Assembly (NCBI RefSeq): GCF_017573505.1
Contig: NZ_JAGEOJ010000012.1
Coordinates: forward strand, 186,001-250,000
Length of the DNA stretch: 64,000 nt
Reading direction: 5' to 3'
Source: Actinomadura barringtoniae
Lineage (GTDB): Bacteria; Actinomycetota; Actinomycetes; Streptosporangiales; Streptosporangiaceae
Part shown: positions 6,537-16,009 of the stretch, piece by piece
Numbering within the stretch: position 1 is the first letter of the stretch
How the letters are laid out: each line of letters starts with the position of its first letter
Program-made: the position numbers and the translations under genes
The notes under the pieces: generated by a model
What the model was told of the DNA's origin: nothing
Seen by the model: the letters and a program-made list of their open reading frames with translations, nothing else
Database searches by the model: none

Positions 6537-7250
6537 CTACACGCCCAAGACTCGGGCCAAGGCGGGGACGTCTTCGGCCACCAGGTCGACTCCTGCGGGT
6601 GCCTTGACCGGGGGCGCGTCCGGACCCCATTCGAGCGGGCGCGGGATGTAGGCCGTACGGAAGCCGACCCTGGCCGCCGCCTCCAGATCGTCGGGGTGGC
6701 AGGCCACCATGAGGATGCGGTGCGGCTCCAGCGCGAGCAGCCCGGCCGCGGTGAGGTAGACCTGCGGGTCGGTCTTGTACGACTTGGCCAGCTCGGCGGA
6801 CAGGACACAGTCGAACCGCAGACCCGCGTGCTTGGTCAGCCGGGCGAGCAGGCCCACTCCCCCGTTCGACAGCGTGCCGGTGATCAGGCGGCTGTAGTGG
6901 AGGATCTCCAGGCCGGGGGCGGCGTCGGGCCAGGCCCGCAGGCGGTGCCAGGCCCCGACGAGGTCGACTCGTTCCGCCTCGCCGAGGGCGCCCAGGCCGT
7001 GCTGCGGCAGCACCTCGTCCAGCATCAGCCGGTGCAGGTCGTCGAGCGATCGCCAGGGCATCGCGCCGGTGACGACCTTGCCGAGGTACGGCCGGTAGAG
7101 GCGACGCCAGTCGTCGGTCACGGCCGCCCAGTCGGCGGTCAGGCCCGTACGGGCGCCGACGACGGCCAGCTCGGCGCTCACGCTGGACCGCCAGTCGGTC
7201 ATCGTCCCGAAAACGTCGAACAGGGCCGCGTCAACATCCATGGCATCCAT
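6537..7250 (-). CDS. Type II HAD hydrolase (L-2-haloacid dehalogenase-like)
   Basis: A 237-residue HAD-superfamily hydrolase. Motif I is FDVFGTMTDW with nucleophile Asp12, in the position of FDVFGTLxDW in type II haloacid dehalogenases. Motif II is TLSNGG, motif III lysine is in KSYKTDPQVY and motif IV region is MVACHPDDLEAAARVG followed by FRTAYIPRP. The order, length and helical cap all fit the type II dehalogenase family. Activity on haloacids versus phosphates cannot be told. Start is ATG 7250, with ATG 7241 (MDVDAAL) also possible. Confidence 0.9.
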   Translation of the reverse strand: MDAMDVDAALFDVFGTMTDWRSSVSAELAVVGARTGLTADWAAVTDDWRRLYRPYLGKVVTGAMPWRSLDDLHRLMLDEVLPQHGLGALGEAERVDLVGAWHRLRAWPDAAPGLEILHYSRLITGTLSNGGVGLLARLTKHAGLRFDCVLSAELAKSYKTDPQVYLTAAGLLALEPHRILMVACHPDDLEAAARVGFRTAYIPRPLEWGPDAPPVKAPAGVDLVAEDVPALARVLGV

Positions 7251-7360
7251 GCCGACGACCCTAATAGGTGATTTCTTGGGACGAATGAGGGGCAGCGGGC
7301 GATGAGTTTTTCAGGGGCCTCTGGTCTTAATGGGTGAACCGCCCGACTGGAGGATCACAG

Positions 7361-7735
7361 ATGACCGAGCAGGACAACGCGCGCATCACCGGGATCGGCA
7401 CGGTCGCCGTGCCCGTGACCGACCAGGACAAGGCCCTCGAGTTCTACGTGGGCGTCCTGGGGCTGGAGAAGCGGATGGACGTTCCGCTGGAGCAGATCGG
7501 CGGGCGCTGGATCACCGTCGCCCCGAACGGGGCCGTGACCAGCATCGCCTTGATCCCCGGGGAGTCGGCGGGCGTCGACACCGGGATCAGGCTGAACGCC
7601 GGCGACGTCCCGGCCGTCCACGCGCGCCTGAAGGAGCGCGGCGCGGATGTGGACGACCTGCTCCAGTGGCCCGGGGTGCCGCCCATGTTCACCTTCCGTG
7701 ACCAGGACGGCAACGTCCTGGTGATCGTCGAATAG
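7361..7735 (+). CDS. VOC (glyoxalase/dioxygenase-fold) protein
   Basis: A 124-residue single-domain VOC protein with two beta-alpha-beta-beta-beta modules. The first opens with ITGIGTVAVPVTDQDKALEF and a YVGVLGLEK turn. The second has DVPAVHARLKERGADV and ends FRDQDGNVLVIVE, where the final Glu is the usual metal-ligand position. ATG 7361 is preceded by GGAGG. GTG 7334 is in frame upstream but lacks a site. It is 11 bp ahead of the DUF1905 gene, with which it probably forms a two-gene unit. Substrate unknown. Confidence 0.88.
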   Translation: MTEQDNARITGIGTVAVPVTDQDKALEFYVGVLGLEKRMDVPLEQIGGRWITVAPNGAVTSIALIPGESAGVDTGIRLNAGDVPAVHARLKERGADVDDLLQWPGVPPMFTFRDQDGNVLVIVE

Positions 7736-7746
7736 GAGCCGCCGCC

Positions 7747-8022
7747 ATGACCACCCTCGACAAAGAGTTCACCGCGACGCTGCAGAAGAGCCCGAACAAG
7801 GGCGGCTGGACCTATGTCGTGATGCCGGGATCGGCCGAATACTTCGGCACGCGCGGGCTCGTGAAAATCCGCGGAACGATCGACGGTCATCCATTCCGCA
7901 GCTCGTTCATGGCGCTCGGCGACGGGACGCACAAGCTGCCCGTCAAGGCCGACGTGCGCGAGCTGCTCGGCAAGGGTCCCGGCGACAGCGTCACCGTCCA
8001 CCTCGAGGAACGCGTCAAGTGA
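7747..8022 (+). CDS. DUF1905 domain protein
   Basis: A 91-residue protein consisting of one DUF1905 domain: FTATLQKSPNKGGWTYVVMP, then SAEYFGTRGLVKIRGTIDG, HPFRSSFMALGDGTHKLPVK and PGDSVTVHLEE, the standard beta-barrel block. The function of the family is unknown; in many proteins it is fused to a YdeI/OmpD-associated segment, absent here. Coupled to the VOC gene 11 bp upstream. An inverted repeat at 8027-8071 closes the unit. Confidence 0.88.
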   Translation: MTTLDKEFTATLQKSPNKGGWTYVVMPGSAEYFGTRGLVKIRGTIDGHPFRSSFMALGDGTHKLPVKADVRELLGKGPGDSVTVHLEERVK

Positions 8023-8026
8023 TGCC

Positions 8027-8071
8027 GGAGGGCCTGGACGACCTCACCCGAGCCATATGTTCAGGCCCTCC
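8027..8071. terminator. Hairpin between convergent genes
   Basis: Perfect 10-bp inverted repeat GGAGGGCCTG (8027-8036) / CAGGCCCTCC (8062-8071) with a 25-nt loop. The right arm overlaps the stop codon of the minus-strand NmrA-like gene. Confidence 0.5.
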
Positions 8072-8948
8072 GGGCGAAGTCCGCGGCGTGGTCCGCGGCC
8101 CATTCGGCGAAGCCGCGCGCCGGCCTGCCCGTCACCTCCCGTACGGTCTCGGTCGTCGGAGCGGGCCGGTCGACCATCGCGGCGACATGGGCGATCACCG
8201 AGTCCGCCACGCCCGGGCCGAACGCGTCCAGTGAACGCCGGTAGTCGTCCACGCTCCGCACCTCGAACCGCACCGGCCGTCCCCCGATCGCCGCGCCGAT
8301 CAGCTCGGCCTGCCGCCGCTGCGTGAGCGACTCGGGCCCGGTCAGCTCGTACGTCCTGCCCTCGTGCCCGGGCTCGGTCAGCGCGTGGAACGCGACCGCC
8401 GCGATGTCGGTCTCGTGGATCAGGGCGGAGTGCGACTCGGGGAACGGGTCCCGTACGACGCGCTCCGCCCGGATCGACTCCGCCCAGATCAGCCGGTTGG
8501 TCGCGAACCCGCCGGGCCGCACCACCGTCCACGCGAGCCCGCTCTCCATGACCGCCCGTTCCGCCTGCCCGTGCATCCGCGCGATCGAGTCGTCCGAGCC
8601 CGGGTCGGCGCCGATGGCCGACAGCAGCACGATGTGCTCCACCCCGGCCGCCTTCGCCTGCGCGACCGCGCCGTCGAGCCCGGCCCGTTCGGCGTAGAAG
8701 AAGACCTTCCGAACGCCGCCCCCGCCGCCCCCGCCGCCCTCGCCGCCACCGTCGCCACCGTCGCCACGCAGAGCAGCCGCGAGCGTCTCGGGCTCGGCCA
8801 GATCGACGGCCATCACCTCAACATCCGAAGGCACCTGCGCCGCCTGCGGATCCCGCCCGGCCGCGCGCACCTTCTGCCCGGCGTCATGGAGCCGCTGAAC
8901 GAGGTCACGCGCGACTCGGCCGCGTGCCCCGGTAACCAGAATCGTCAT
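8061..8948 (-). CDS. NmrA-like NAD(P)-binding protein (atypical SDR)
   Basis: A 295-residue Rossmann-fold protein of the NmrA/QOR2-like atypical SDR group. It begins MTILVTGARGRVARDLVQRL with a GxxGxxA dinucleotide loop. AGVEHIVLLSAIGAD and WTVVRPGGFATN are the typical central strands. It ends with a substrate region ESLTQRRQAELIGAAIG. A low-complexity insertion of about 17 residues, nearly all Gly (GDGGDGGGEGGGGGGGG), interrupts the domain near residue 65 and looks like a local repeat expansion. Start ATG 8948; the frame stays open to 9086 but the family motif starts here. Substrate unknown. Confidence 0.88.
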   Translation of the reverse strand: MTILVTGARGRVARDLVQRLHDAGQKVRAAGRDPQAAQVPSDVEVMAVDLAEPETLAAALRGDGGDGGGEGGGGGGGGVRKVFFYAERAGLDGAVAQAKAAGVEHIVLLSAIGADPGSDDSIARMHGQAERAVMESGLAWTVVRPGGFATNRLIWAESIRAERVVRDPFPESHSALIHETDIAAVAFHALTEPGHEGRTYELTGPESLTQRRQAELIGAAIGGRPVRFEVRSVDDYRRSLDAFGPGVADSVIAHVAAMVDRPAPTTETVREVTGRPARGFAEWAADHAADFARRA

Positions 8949-9076
8949 GCCGTTCAGCCTGGTCGGGCGGCGCCGACGCGGGGTAGGCACTCCGAGTACC
9001 ACCCCTGCCCGCCGCGGCACGTTGACGTCGCGAACCTGCCAGCCCCCGACCAGGCGCCGCCTGTTGAGTGGAGCGC

Positions 9077-10294
9077 ATGCCCGCACTCACCACTCCGGCC
9101 ACAAGCGACACCGCACCGGCGACCCGGTCGCCGGTGACCGGCTGGCTCGCCGTCCTCACGGTGACGATGGGGATCTTCGCGATCGTCACCACCGAGATCC
9201 TGCCGATCGGGCTGCTGACCTCCATCGGTTCCAGCTTCACCGTGTCCGACGGGACGGCCGGGCTGATGATGACCATGCCGGGCTTCCTGGCCGCCGTCGC
9301 CGCGCCCGTCGTGACCGTCACGACGGCGCGGATCGACCGGCGGCTGATGCTGTGCGCGCTGGTGTTCCTGCTGGCGCTGGCGAACGCGATCGCCGCGGCC
9401 GCCCCCGCCTTCTGGGCGATGCTGGTCTCGCGCGTGCTCGTCGGGATCGTCATCGGCGGCTTCTGGTCGATCGGCGCGGGCCTGGCCGACCGGCTGGTCC
9501 CCGAACGTTCCGTACGGCGCGCGACGGCGGTCATCTTCTCGGCGGTCCCGCTGGGGTCGGTCCTGGGCGTTCCGCTGGGGACGCTGACCGGTGACCTGGC
9601 CGGATGGCGCGTCAGCTTCGTCGTCCTGGGCCTGCTCTCGGCGGCCGTGCTCCTCGCCCTGGCCGTCCTCCTGCCGCCGCTCCCCGCGCAGGGCCAGGTC
9701 ACGCGCCTGAACGTGCTGCGCGGCATGCTCTCCACCACGAGCACCCGCTTCGCGCTGGCGACGACCATCCTGATCGTTCTGGCGCACTTCGGCACCTACA
9801 CCTACGTGACGCCCTTCCTGGAACGGGTCACCCACGCGTCCTCGGGGATGATCACGCTGTTCCTGCTCGCGTACGGCGTGGCGGGCATCGCGGGCAACTT
9901 CCTGGCTGGCACGGCGGCCGCACGCAGCCCGCGCGCCACGTTCGCGATCGCCGCGAGCCTGATCGCCGTGGCCACGCTCCCGCTCCCGCTGCTGGGCCGC
10001 TGGGAGCCGGGCGCCCTCGCGCTCTTGATCGTCTGGGGCGTCGGCTACGGCGCGGTGCCGGTCTGCTCGCAGACCTGGTTCGTGCGGTCGGCCCCGCACG
10101 CTCCGGAGGCCGCCACGGTCCTGTTCACCGCGTCGTTCCAGGCGACCCTCTCGACCGGCGCGCTGGTCGGCGGCGTCCTGGTGGACGGCATGTCCCTCAC
10201 AGCCGTCATGCTGCTGGGCGGCGCCGCCGCCACCCTCATGGTCGTGGTCGCGGCGGCGTCGCCCGTACGGCCTGACGGCGACGCGTTCAGCTAG
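9077..10294 (+). CDS. DHA1-family MFS efflux transporter
   Basis: A 405-residue 12-helix permease of the DHA1 class (arabinose-efflux/chloramphenicol-exporter type). Helix 1 contains MGIFAIVTTEILPIGLL, and the conserved loop and helix 4-5 region read VLVGIVIGGFWSIGAGLADR and GSVLGVPLGTLTGDLAGWR, the motif-C-like PxG pattern. It is probably an efflux pump for small molecules, substrate unknown. Start ATG 9077 follows TGGAG; GTG 9068 is an alternative. Divergent from the NmrA-like gene across about 130 bp. Its stop overlaps the convergent VOC gene by 8 bp. Confidence 0.88.
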   Translation: MPALTTPATSDTAPATRSPVTGWLAVLTVTMGIFAIVTTEILPIGLLTSIGSSFTVSDGTAGLMMTMPGFLAAVAAPVVTVTTARIDRRLMLCALVFLLALANAIAAAAPAFWAMLVSRVLVGIVIGGFWSIGAGLADRLVPERSVRRATAVIFSAVPLGSVLGVPLGTLTGDLAGWRVSFVVLGLLSAAVLLALAVLLPPLPAQGQVTRLNVLRGMLSTTSTRFALATTILIVLAHFGTYTYVTPFLERVTHASSGMITLFLLAYGVAGIAGNFLAGTAAARSPRATFAIAASLIAVATLPLPLLGRWEPGALALLIVWGVGYGAVPVCSQTWFVRSAPHAPEAATVLFTASFQATLSTGALVGGVLVDGMSLTAVMLLGGAAATLMVVVAAASPVRPDGDAFS

Positions 10295-10664
10295 ACAGCA
10301 CCACCGCGGTCGGGGGCGCCAGGCAGAACGGGTGACCGACCGGGTCCAGGAAGACCCGGAAGCGCTCGCCACCGGGCTGGAAGTCGGCCAGGGTCGCTCC
10401 CAGCGCGAGGACCTGCCGTTCGGCCTCCGGCACGTCGTCGACGGCGAAGTCCAGGTGCAGGCGCAGCGCCGCGGCGGGGTCGGGCCATGGCGCCGGTTCG
10501 GGGTTGGCCACGCGCTGGAAGTCCAGGCGGACCTCGCCGCCGATGACGAGCGCGACGAAGTCGTCGTTGGAGGCGTGCGTGGTCCCGCCGAGAAAGGCCT
10601 GGTAGAAGCGGGCGAGCTCGGCGGGAACGGGACAGTCGATGGTCACCGCGAACAGCTGTGGCAT
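10287..10664 (-). CDS. VOC family protein
   Basis: A 125-residue glyoxalase-fold protein: MPQLFAVTIDCPVPAELARF, then YQAFLGGTT and a second module with LRLHLDFAVDDVPEAERQVL and FRVFLDPVGHPFCLAP, the common VOC ending. This subgroup (VOC proteins with a DPxGHPFCL end) is common in actinobacteria and of unknown substrate. Convergent with the DHA1 transporter. Confidence 0.88.
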   Translation of the reverse strand: MPQLFAVTIDCPVPAELARFYQAFLGGTTHASNDDFVALVIGGEVRLDFQRVANPEPAPWPDPAAALRLHLDFAVDDVPEAERQVLALGATLADFQPGGERFRVFLDPVGHPFCLAPPTAVVLSS

Positions 10665-10730
10665 GCCGTCAAGGATTGATCATGAGGCGGCCGGTGTTCA
10701 ATCAGGCGACACCACGGCTGGAGGCGAACA

Positions 10731-11441
10731 GTGGATCACGTCGATCATGCCGAGCTGGCGCGGCGGTTCGAGAACCTGACCACGGCGCACGTGGCGGACG
10801 CCTGCGTCCGTGCCCGCGTACCGGTGCGGTGCATGAGCTTGAACGCTGTTCAAGTGGGGGCCGGGGTCGCCGGGCGGGTGCTCCCGGCCCGGCACGTCGG
10901 CAGCGTCGACATCTTCCTGGAAGCGTACGAGAGGGCCGCGCCGGGCGACGTCCTCGTGGTCGACAACGGCGGACGGCTGGACGAGGCGTGCGTCGGCGAC
11001 CTCGCCGTCCTGGAGGCGCTGAACGCGGGGCTCTCGGGCGTGGTCATCTGGGGCCTGCACCGCGACACGGCCGACATCAAGGCGATCGGGCTCCCGGTGT
11101 ACAGCCTGGGCTCGCTCCCCACAGGCCCTCAGCGGCTCGATGAGCGCCCTCAGGACGCCCTTGAGGCGGCGAGGGTCGGTGACTGGACCGTAAGCGCCGC
11201 AGACGTCGTTCTGGGCGACGAGGACGGCGTCGTGTTCGTTCCGGCCGCGCGCGCCGACGAGCTTCTCACGATCGCCGAGGGCATCCGCGACACCGAACGC
11301 CGCCAGGCCGACCGCGTCCGCGCGGGCGAGTCCCTCCGAAGCCAGCTCCGCTTCGCCGAATTCCTCGCCGCCCGCCGCGACCGCCCCTCCCTGACCCTCC
11401 GCGAACACCTACGAGCCATAGGCGGCGCCATCGAAGAATGA
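10731..11441 (+). CDS. RraA-like / HMG aldolase-type protein
   Basis: A 236-residue protein of the RraA fold, the family of 4-hydroxy-4-methyl-2-oxoglutarate aldolases, oxaloacetate decarboxylases and RNase E inhibitors. The signature stretch GDVLVVDNGGRLDEACVGDL is followed by LSGVVIWGLHRDTADIKAIG, in which the Arg-Asp pair is the conserved substrate/metal site, then PVYSLG. The C-terminal ~50 residues form a basic helical tail. GTG 10731 has a clear GGAGGCG site. An aldolase/decarboxylase role is more likely than RNase E control (inference). No pathway partner is adjacent. Confidence 0.85.
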   Translation: MDHVDHAELARRFENLTTAHVADACVRARVPVRCMSLNAVQVGAGVAGRVLPARHVGSVDIFLEAYERAAPGDVLVVDNGGRLDEACVGDLAVLEALNAGLSGVVIWGLHRDTADIKAIGLPVYSLGSLPTGPQRLDERPQDALEAARVGDWTVSAADVVLGDEDGVVFVPAARADELLTIAEGIRDTERRQADRVRAGESLRSQLRFAEFLAARRDRPSLTLREHLRAIGGAIEE

Positions 11442-11510
11442 CCCGCTGGCCGGTCGAGCCGGTCGCGTTCTGGCAGACACGTCCAGCCGGCCACGTCCCG
11501 GCGTCTGGGC

Positions 11511-11580
11511 GGGCGCGTCCAGACGGGCGCGTCTAGATGGGCGCGTCTAGATGGGCGCGTCTAGACAGGCGCGTCTAGGC
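11511..11580. repeat. Five 14-bp tandem repeats
   Basis: Units at 11511, 11525, 11539, 11553 and 11567 follow the consensus GGGCGCGTCTAGAT. Units 2 and 3 are identical, the others differ by 1-4 bases. The last unit contains the stop codon of the acyl-CoA synthetase gene. Each unit holds the palindrome TCTAGA or a variant. Confidence 0.85.
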
Positions 11581-13113
11581 GGTGGCGTTCTTCCAGTACT
11601 CGTCCTTGAGGAGACGCTTGTAGAGCTTGCCGGTGGGATGGCGCGGCAGGTCGGCGCGGAAGTCGATCGAGCGCGGGCACTTGTAGTGCGCCAGCTGGTC
11701 GCGGCAGTACGCGATGAGCTCGGCCTCCAGCTCCGGTCCGGCGTCCGCCATTGACTGCGGCTGTACGACCGCCTTGACCGCCTCGCCCATCTCGGGGTCG
11801 GGCACGCCGATCACCGCGACGTCGGCGACCTTGGGGTGGACGGCCAGGGCGTTCTCGGCCTCCTGCGGGTAGATGTTCACCCCACCGCTGATGATCATGT
11901 ACGAGCGGCGGTCGGTGAGGTAGAGGAAGCCGTCCTCGTCCACGTAGCCGACGTCGCCCAGCGTGCTCCAGCCGTGCCCCCACGGGTCACGGGAGGCGTC
12001 GGTCTTGGCCTTGTCGCCGTGGTACTCGAAGACGGGCCCGTTGCCGAAGTAGAGCGTCCCGGGCGTCCCGGCGGGCAGCTCCTTCCCGTCCTCGCCGCAC
12101 ACGTGGACCTCGCCGAGGATCGGCCTGCCCACCGTGCCCTTGTGCGCGAGCCAGTCTGCCGAGTCGGTGTAGACGAAGCAGTTGCCCTCGGTGCCGGCGT
12201 AGTACTCGTGCAGCACCGGCCCCCACCACTCGATCATCTGCTCCTTCACGGGCGCCGGGCAGGGCGCGGCGGCGTGCACGGCGGCCCGCAGCGTCGAGGT
12301 GTCGTAGCGGGCCCGCGTCTCGGCCGGGAGCTTCAGCATGCGGATGAACATGGTCGGCACCCACTGGCTGTGCGTCACGCCGTGGGTCTGGATCGCCTCC
12401 AGCGCCTTCTCCGCGTCGAACTTCTCCATCACGATCACGGTCGCGCCGAACCGGTGGAGATTGAGGCAGTAGCGCAGCGGGGCGGCGTGGTAGAGCGGCG
12501 CCGGGGACAGGTAGACCGAGTCGGCGTCCGGCTGGAAGAGCAGCGATATCAGCTGGTAGAGCGGCCCAGGCGTGCCCATCTCCGTCAGCGGCAGCGCGGG
12601 CTTGATCCCCTTGGGACGGCCCGTGGTTCCGGAGGAGTAGAGCATGTCGGCGCCCTCGCGTTCCTCCGCGATAGGTTCCGCTGGCTGCCCGGCCACTTGT
12701 TCCTCGTACGAGAGGAAGCCCGGGGCGGTCCCGTCGAGCATCAGCCGCAGTCCGGCGCCCGGGGCGCGGTCGGCGATGGCCCCCGCGGCCGGCTCCAGGG
12801 TCTTGCTCGTGATGAAGACCTTGGCTTCGCAGTTGTCCACGATGTAGGCGAGCTCATCGGGCTGGAGCCGGGAACTGATGGCCGTGTAGTAGAGCCCGGA
12901 GCGTTGCGCGGCCCAGGCGATGGCCAGGAACAGCGGGTGGTTCTCGAGCATGAACGCGATGTGGTCCCCTGGGCGCAGCCCCTCGGCGTAGAGCAGCCGC
13001 GCCAGTCGGTTGGACTCCTCGTTCAGCTCCCTGAAAGTGATGACCCGGCCGGAGCCCGCCATGATCACGGCGGGCTTGTCGGGCGTCTGCTCAGCGATCT
13101 GCCCCAGGTGCAT
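11575..13113 (-). CDS. Acyl-CoA synthetase (class I adenylate-forming)
   Basis: A 512-residue ANL-superfamily ligase that activates a carboxylic acid with ATP and transfers it to CoA. The phosphate loop is YSSGTTGRPKGI. The aromatic/adenine motif is EYYAGTEG, the hinge region runs LGDVGYVDEDGFLYLTDR followed by ISGGVNIYP, and the C-terminal catalytic lysine motif is PRHPTGKLYKR. It resembles the FadD4/FadD-type family of actinobacteria. The start is ATG 13113 (MHLGQIAEQTPDKPAVI), where the family begins; TTG 13143 is possible. No clear Shine-Dalgarno. Fatty or aromatic acid substrate unknown. The 3' end lies in a tandem repeat. Confidence 0.9.
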   Translation of the reverse strand: MHLGQIAEQTPDKPAVIMAGSGRVITFRELNEESNRLARLLYAEGLRPGDHIAFMLENHPLFLAIAWAAQRSGLYYTAISSRLQPDELAYIVDNCEAKVFITSKTLEPAAGAIADRAPGAGLRLMLDGTAPGFLSYEEQVAGQPAEPIAEEREGADMLYSSGTTGRPKGIKPALPLTEMGTPGPLYQLISLLFQPDADSVYLSPAPLYHAAPLRYCLNLHRFGATVIVMEKFDAEKALEAIQTHGVTHSQWVPTMFIRMLKLPAETRARYDTSTLRAAVHAAAPCPAPVKEQMIEWWGPVLHEYYAGTEGNCFVYTDSADWLAHKGTVGRPILGEVHVCGEDGKELPAGTPGTLYFGNGPVFEYHGDKAKTDASRDPWGHGWSTLGDVGYVDEDGFLYLTDRRSYMIISGGVNIYPQEAENALAVHPKVADVAVIGVPDPEMGEAVKAVVQPQSMADAGPELEAELIAYCRDQLAHYKCPRSIDFRADLPRHPTGKLYKRLLKDEYWKNATA

Positions 13114-13172
13114 GAAATCGCACGCTACCGGCCTGGACCGCAAAATGGAACGAGATTCGGTTTACTGGTAGA

Positions 13173-13400
13173 TCAGACGAGCATGTGATCGAAGTCGCCG
13201 TCCTTGGCTCCGCCGACGAAGGCCTCGACCTCCTCCCGGGTGTACACGAGGACAGGACCGTCCGGGTACCGGGAGTTGCGCACCGCGATCTCTCCGGTGG
13301 GAAGTTCGGCCATCTCCACGCAGTTTCCGCTGGGGTTGCTCCGGCGGCTCTTCAGCCAGACGAGTTCCCATCGCCAAAGATCCGACAGCTCGCCGTCCAT
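13173..13400 (-). CDS. DUF397 small protein
   Basis: A 75-residue DUF397 domain: LVWLKSRRSNPSGNCVEMAE, then IAVRNSRYPDGPVLVYTREE and VEAFVGGAKDGDFDHML. In streptomycete-like bacteria these small proteins act with an XRE-type regulator in whiJ/abaA-like loci that modulate development (family knowledge). Here no XRE gene is next to it; only the HATPase partner is present, divergently. ATG 13400 has a GGGGGC site. Confidence 0.92.
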   Translation of the reverse strand: MDGELSDLWRWELVWLKSRRSNPSGNCVEMAELPTGEIAVRNSRYPDGPVLVYTREEVEAFVGGAKDGDFDHMLV

Positions 13401-13480
13401 CTGTTTGCCCCCTTTGAAGGCCGTCTCCGCCTCCCAAGCGGGAGGCTGCGATCTCGCCCACCCCGTGCCTACTGTACGAG

Positions 13481-13533
13481 ATGCACGTGCATTCGTTCTT
13501 GCATACGTGCATGCAGACGGTCTTGCATCTGCA
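13481..13533. promoter_or_regulatory. Cluster of TGCA palindromes in a divergent promoter region
   Basis: Seven TGCA tetramers lie within 52 bp between the DUF397 and HATPase genes: 13482, 13488, 13500, 13508, 13512, 13524 and 13530. They include the perfect palindrome ATGCACGTGCAT (13481-13492) and TGCATACGTGCA (13500-13511). The AT content and dyad symmetry suggest an operator array for a shared regulator. Confidence 0.5.
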
Positions 13534-13598
13534 CGACGTGGGGAGCAAGATAGCGAACGCCCGCCCTCGACCGACCAGCACGCCCCTGGGGTTTGACA

Positions 13599-14201
13599 AT
13601 GATCGTTGACCAGGCAGACGTCGCAGCCGTCCCGACTGACAGCGGACGGCGCCCCTGGCGGCCACCGGCGCCGGCGCACGGCCACCGTCCGGTCGTCCGC
13701 CAGCCCGCACCGCCCACGGCCACCGCAGGCCTCGCAGGCCGCTGGCCCACTCCCCCCGCGGGCAGCAGCCCGCGGACCGCCCGGCGGGTGCTGCCCGCCG
13801 ACGCCACCTCACCCAAGGCCGCCCGGGACTTCACCGTCGCCACCCTCACCGAGTGGGGGCTGGCCGACGCGTCCGACGACGTGGTGATCACGGTCTCCGA
13901 ACTGGTGACCAACGCGCTGCGGCACGGCCTGCGCGAGCTGCCCCAGCCGGTGCCCGCGTGCCCGATCCAACTGGTGCTGCTCGGCCACCCCCGCAGGCTG
14001 GTCGTGGCGGTCACCGACCCGGGCGGAGGCACGCCCGAGCCCGTCGAGCAGGAGCCCGAGCGCTTCGGCGAAGGCGGCCGCGGCCTCCTGGTGGTCGGCG
14101 CCGTCAGCGGCGCCTGGGGCTGGGCCCCGCTCGCCACCGGCGGCAAGGCCGTCTGGGCCGCGTTCAACCTTGGCTCTCGCGGCCTCGGCCCGCTCGCCTA
14201 G
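13599..14201 (+). CDS. HATPase_c_2 anti-sigma-type ATP-binding protein
   Basis: A 200-residue protein with a GHKL ATPase domain of the SpoIIAB/RsbW class. After a proline/alanine-rich N-terminal ~65 residues come the N box VSELVTNALRHG, the G1 box AVTDPGGGTPEPV and the G2 segment EGGRGLLVVGAVSG. Such proteins bind ATP and act as anti-sigma or partner-switch kinases. In actinobacteria they sit beside DUF397 and XRE genes, as partly here. ATG 13599 is chosen (TTG 13593 is just upstream). Confidence 0.9.
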   Translation: MIVDQADVAAVPTDSGRRPWRPPAPAHGHRPVVRQPAPPTATAGLAGRWPTPPAGSSPRTARRVLPADATSPKAARDFTVATLTEWGLADASDDVVITVSELVTNALRHGLRELPQPVPACPIQLVLLGHPRRLVVAVTDPGGGTPEPVEQEPERFGEGGRGLLVVGAVSGAWGWAPLATGGKAVWAAFNLGSRGLGPLA

Positions 14202-14256
14202 GGCTCGCGGGCCGAACCGCAAGAGCGGCGAGAGCGACACGGCTTCGCCGTCTTCG

Positions 14257-14283
14257 CCCGGCGCTCGCTACGCTCGCGCCGGG
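14257..14283. terminator. Hairpin between convergent genes
   Basis: CCCGGCGC (14257-14264) / GCGCCGGG (14276-14283) in the 207-bp gap between the HATPase gene and otsA, which otherwise holds nothing recognisable except a smaller ACGGC/GCCGT stem-loop near 14239-14251. Confidence 0.5.
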
Positions 14284-14408
14284 CTCAGGTAGCGCACTCG
14301 CGTGCGCGGCTGAGGCCTGCGTTGAACCAGGCCCTCGCCGCCACCAAAGCACCCTGCGAGGGCGGGCGCCCACGCAGGGCTCGGGTCATGAGGTTCGGGT
14401 GGCGTGGG

Positions 14409-15800
<1,392 letters not shown>

Positions 15801-15902
15801 GCGCGTCCCGCCTTCCCAGGAGCCCTTAATGATCACCATGCCCAGAAACGGTCATCTGGAACATCTTGTCACTGTGGCGTGAGCCTGGGGAGGAGCCCGG
15901 CG

Positions 15903-15997
15903 GGCGCCCGGCCGAAAAGGCGTCCGGGCGCCGGAAAGCGGGCCCCGGACGGTGGGAGACGGACCGGCGGCGCGCCCCGCGCATGGCGCGCCGCCGG
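15903..15997 (-). terminator. Two strong hairpins downstream of doxX
   Basis: CCGGCGGCGCGCC (15964-15976) / GGCGCGCCGCCGG (15985-15997) is a perfect 13-bp stem 12 bp beyond the DoxX stop. GGCGCCCGG (15903-15911) / CCGGGCGCC (15924-15932) follows. They separate doxX from otsA. Confidence 0.65.
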
Positions 15998-16009
15998 CGT
16001 CACGGACCG

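Noticed and set aside
8954..10372. 472-codon minus-strand open frame
   Set aside because: Antisense to the DHA1 transporter, Arg/Asp/Gly-rich with no domain; a high-GC shadow.
11511..11580. Insertion-sequence ends or attachment site
   Set aside because: Simple 14-bp tandem repeats without transposase or integrase nearby.
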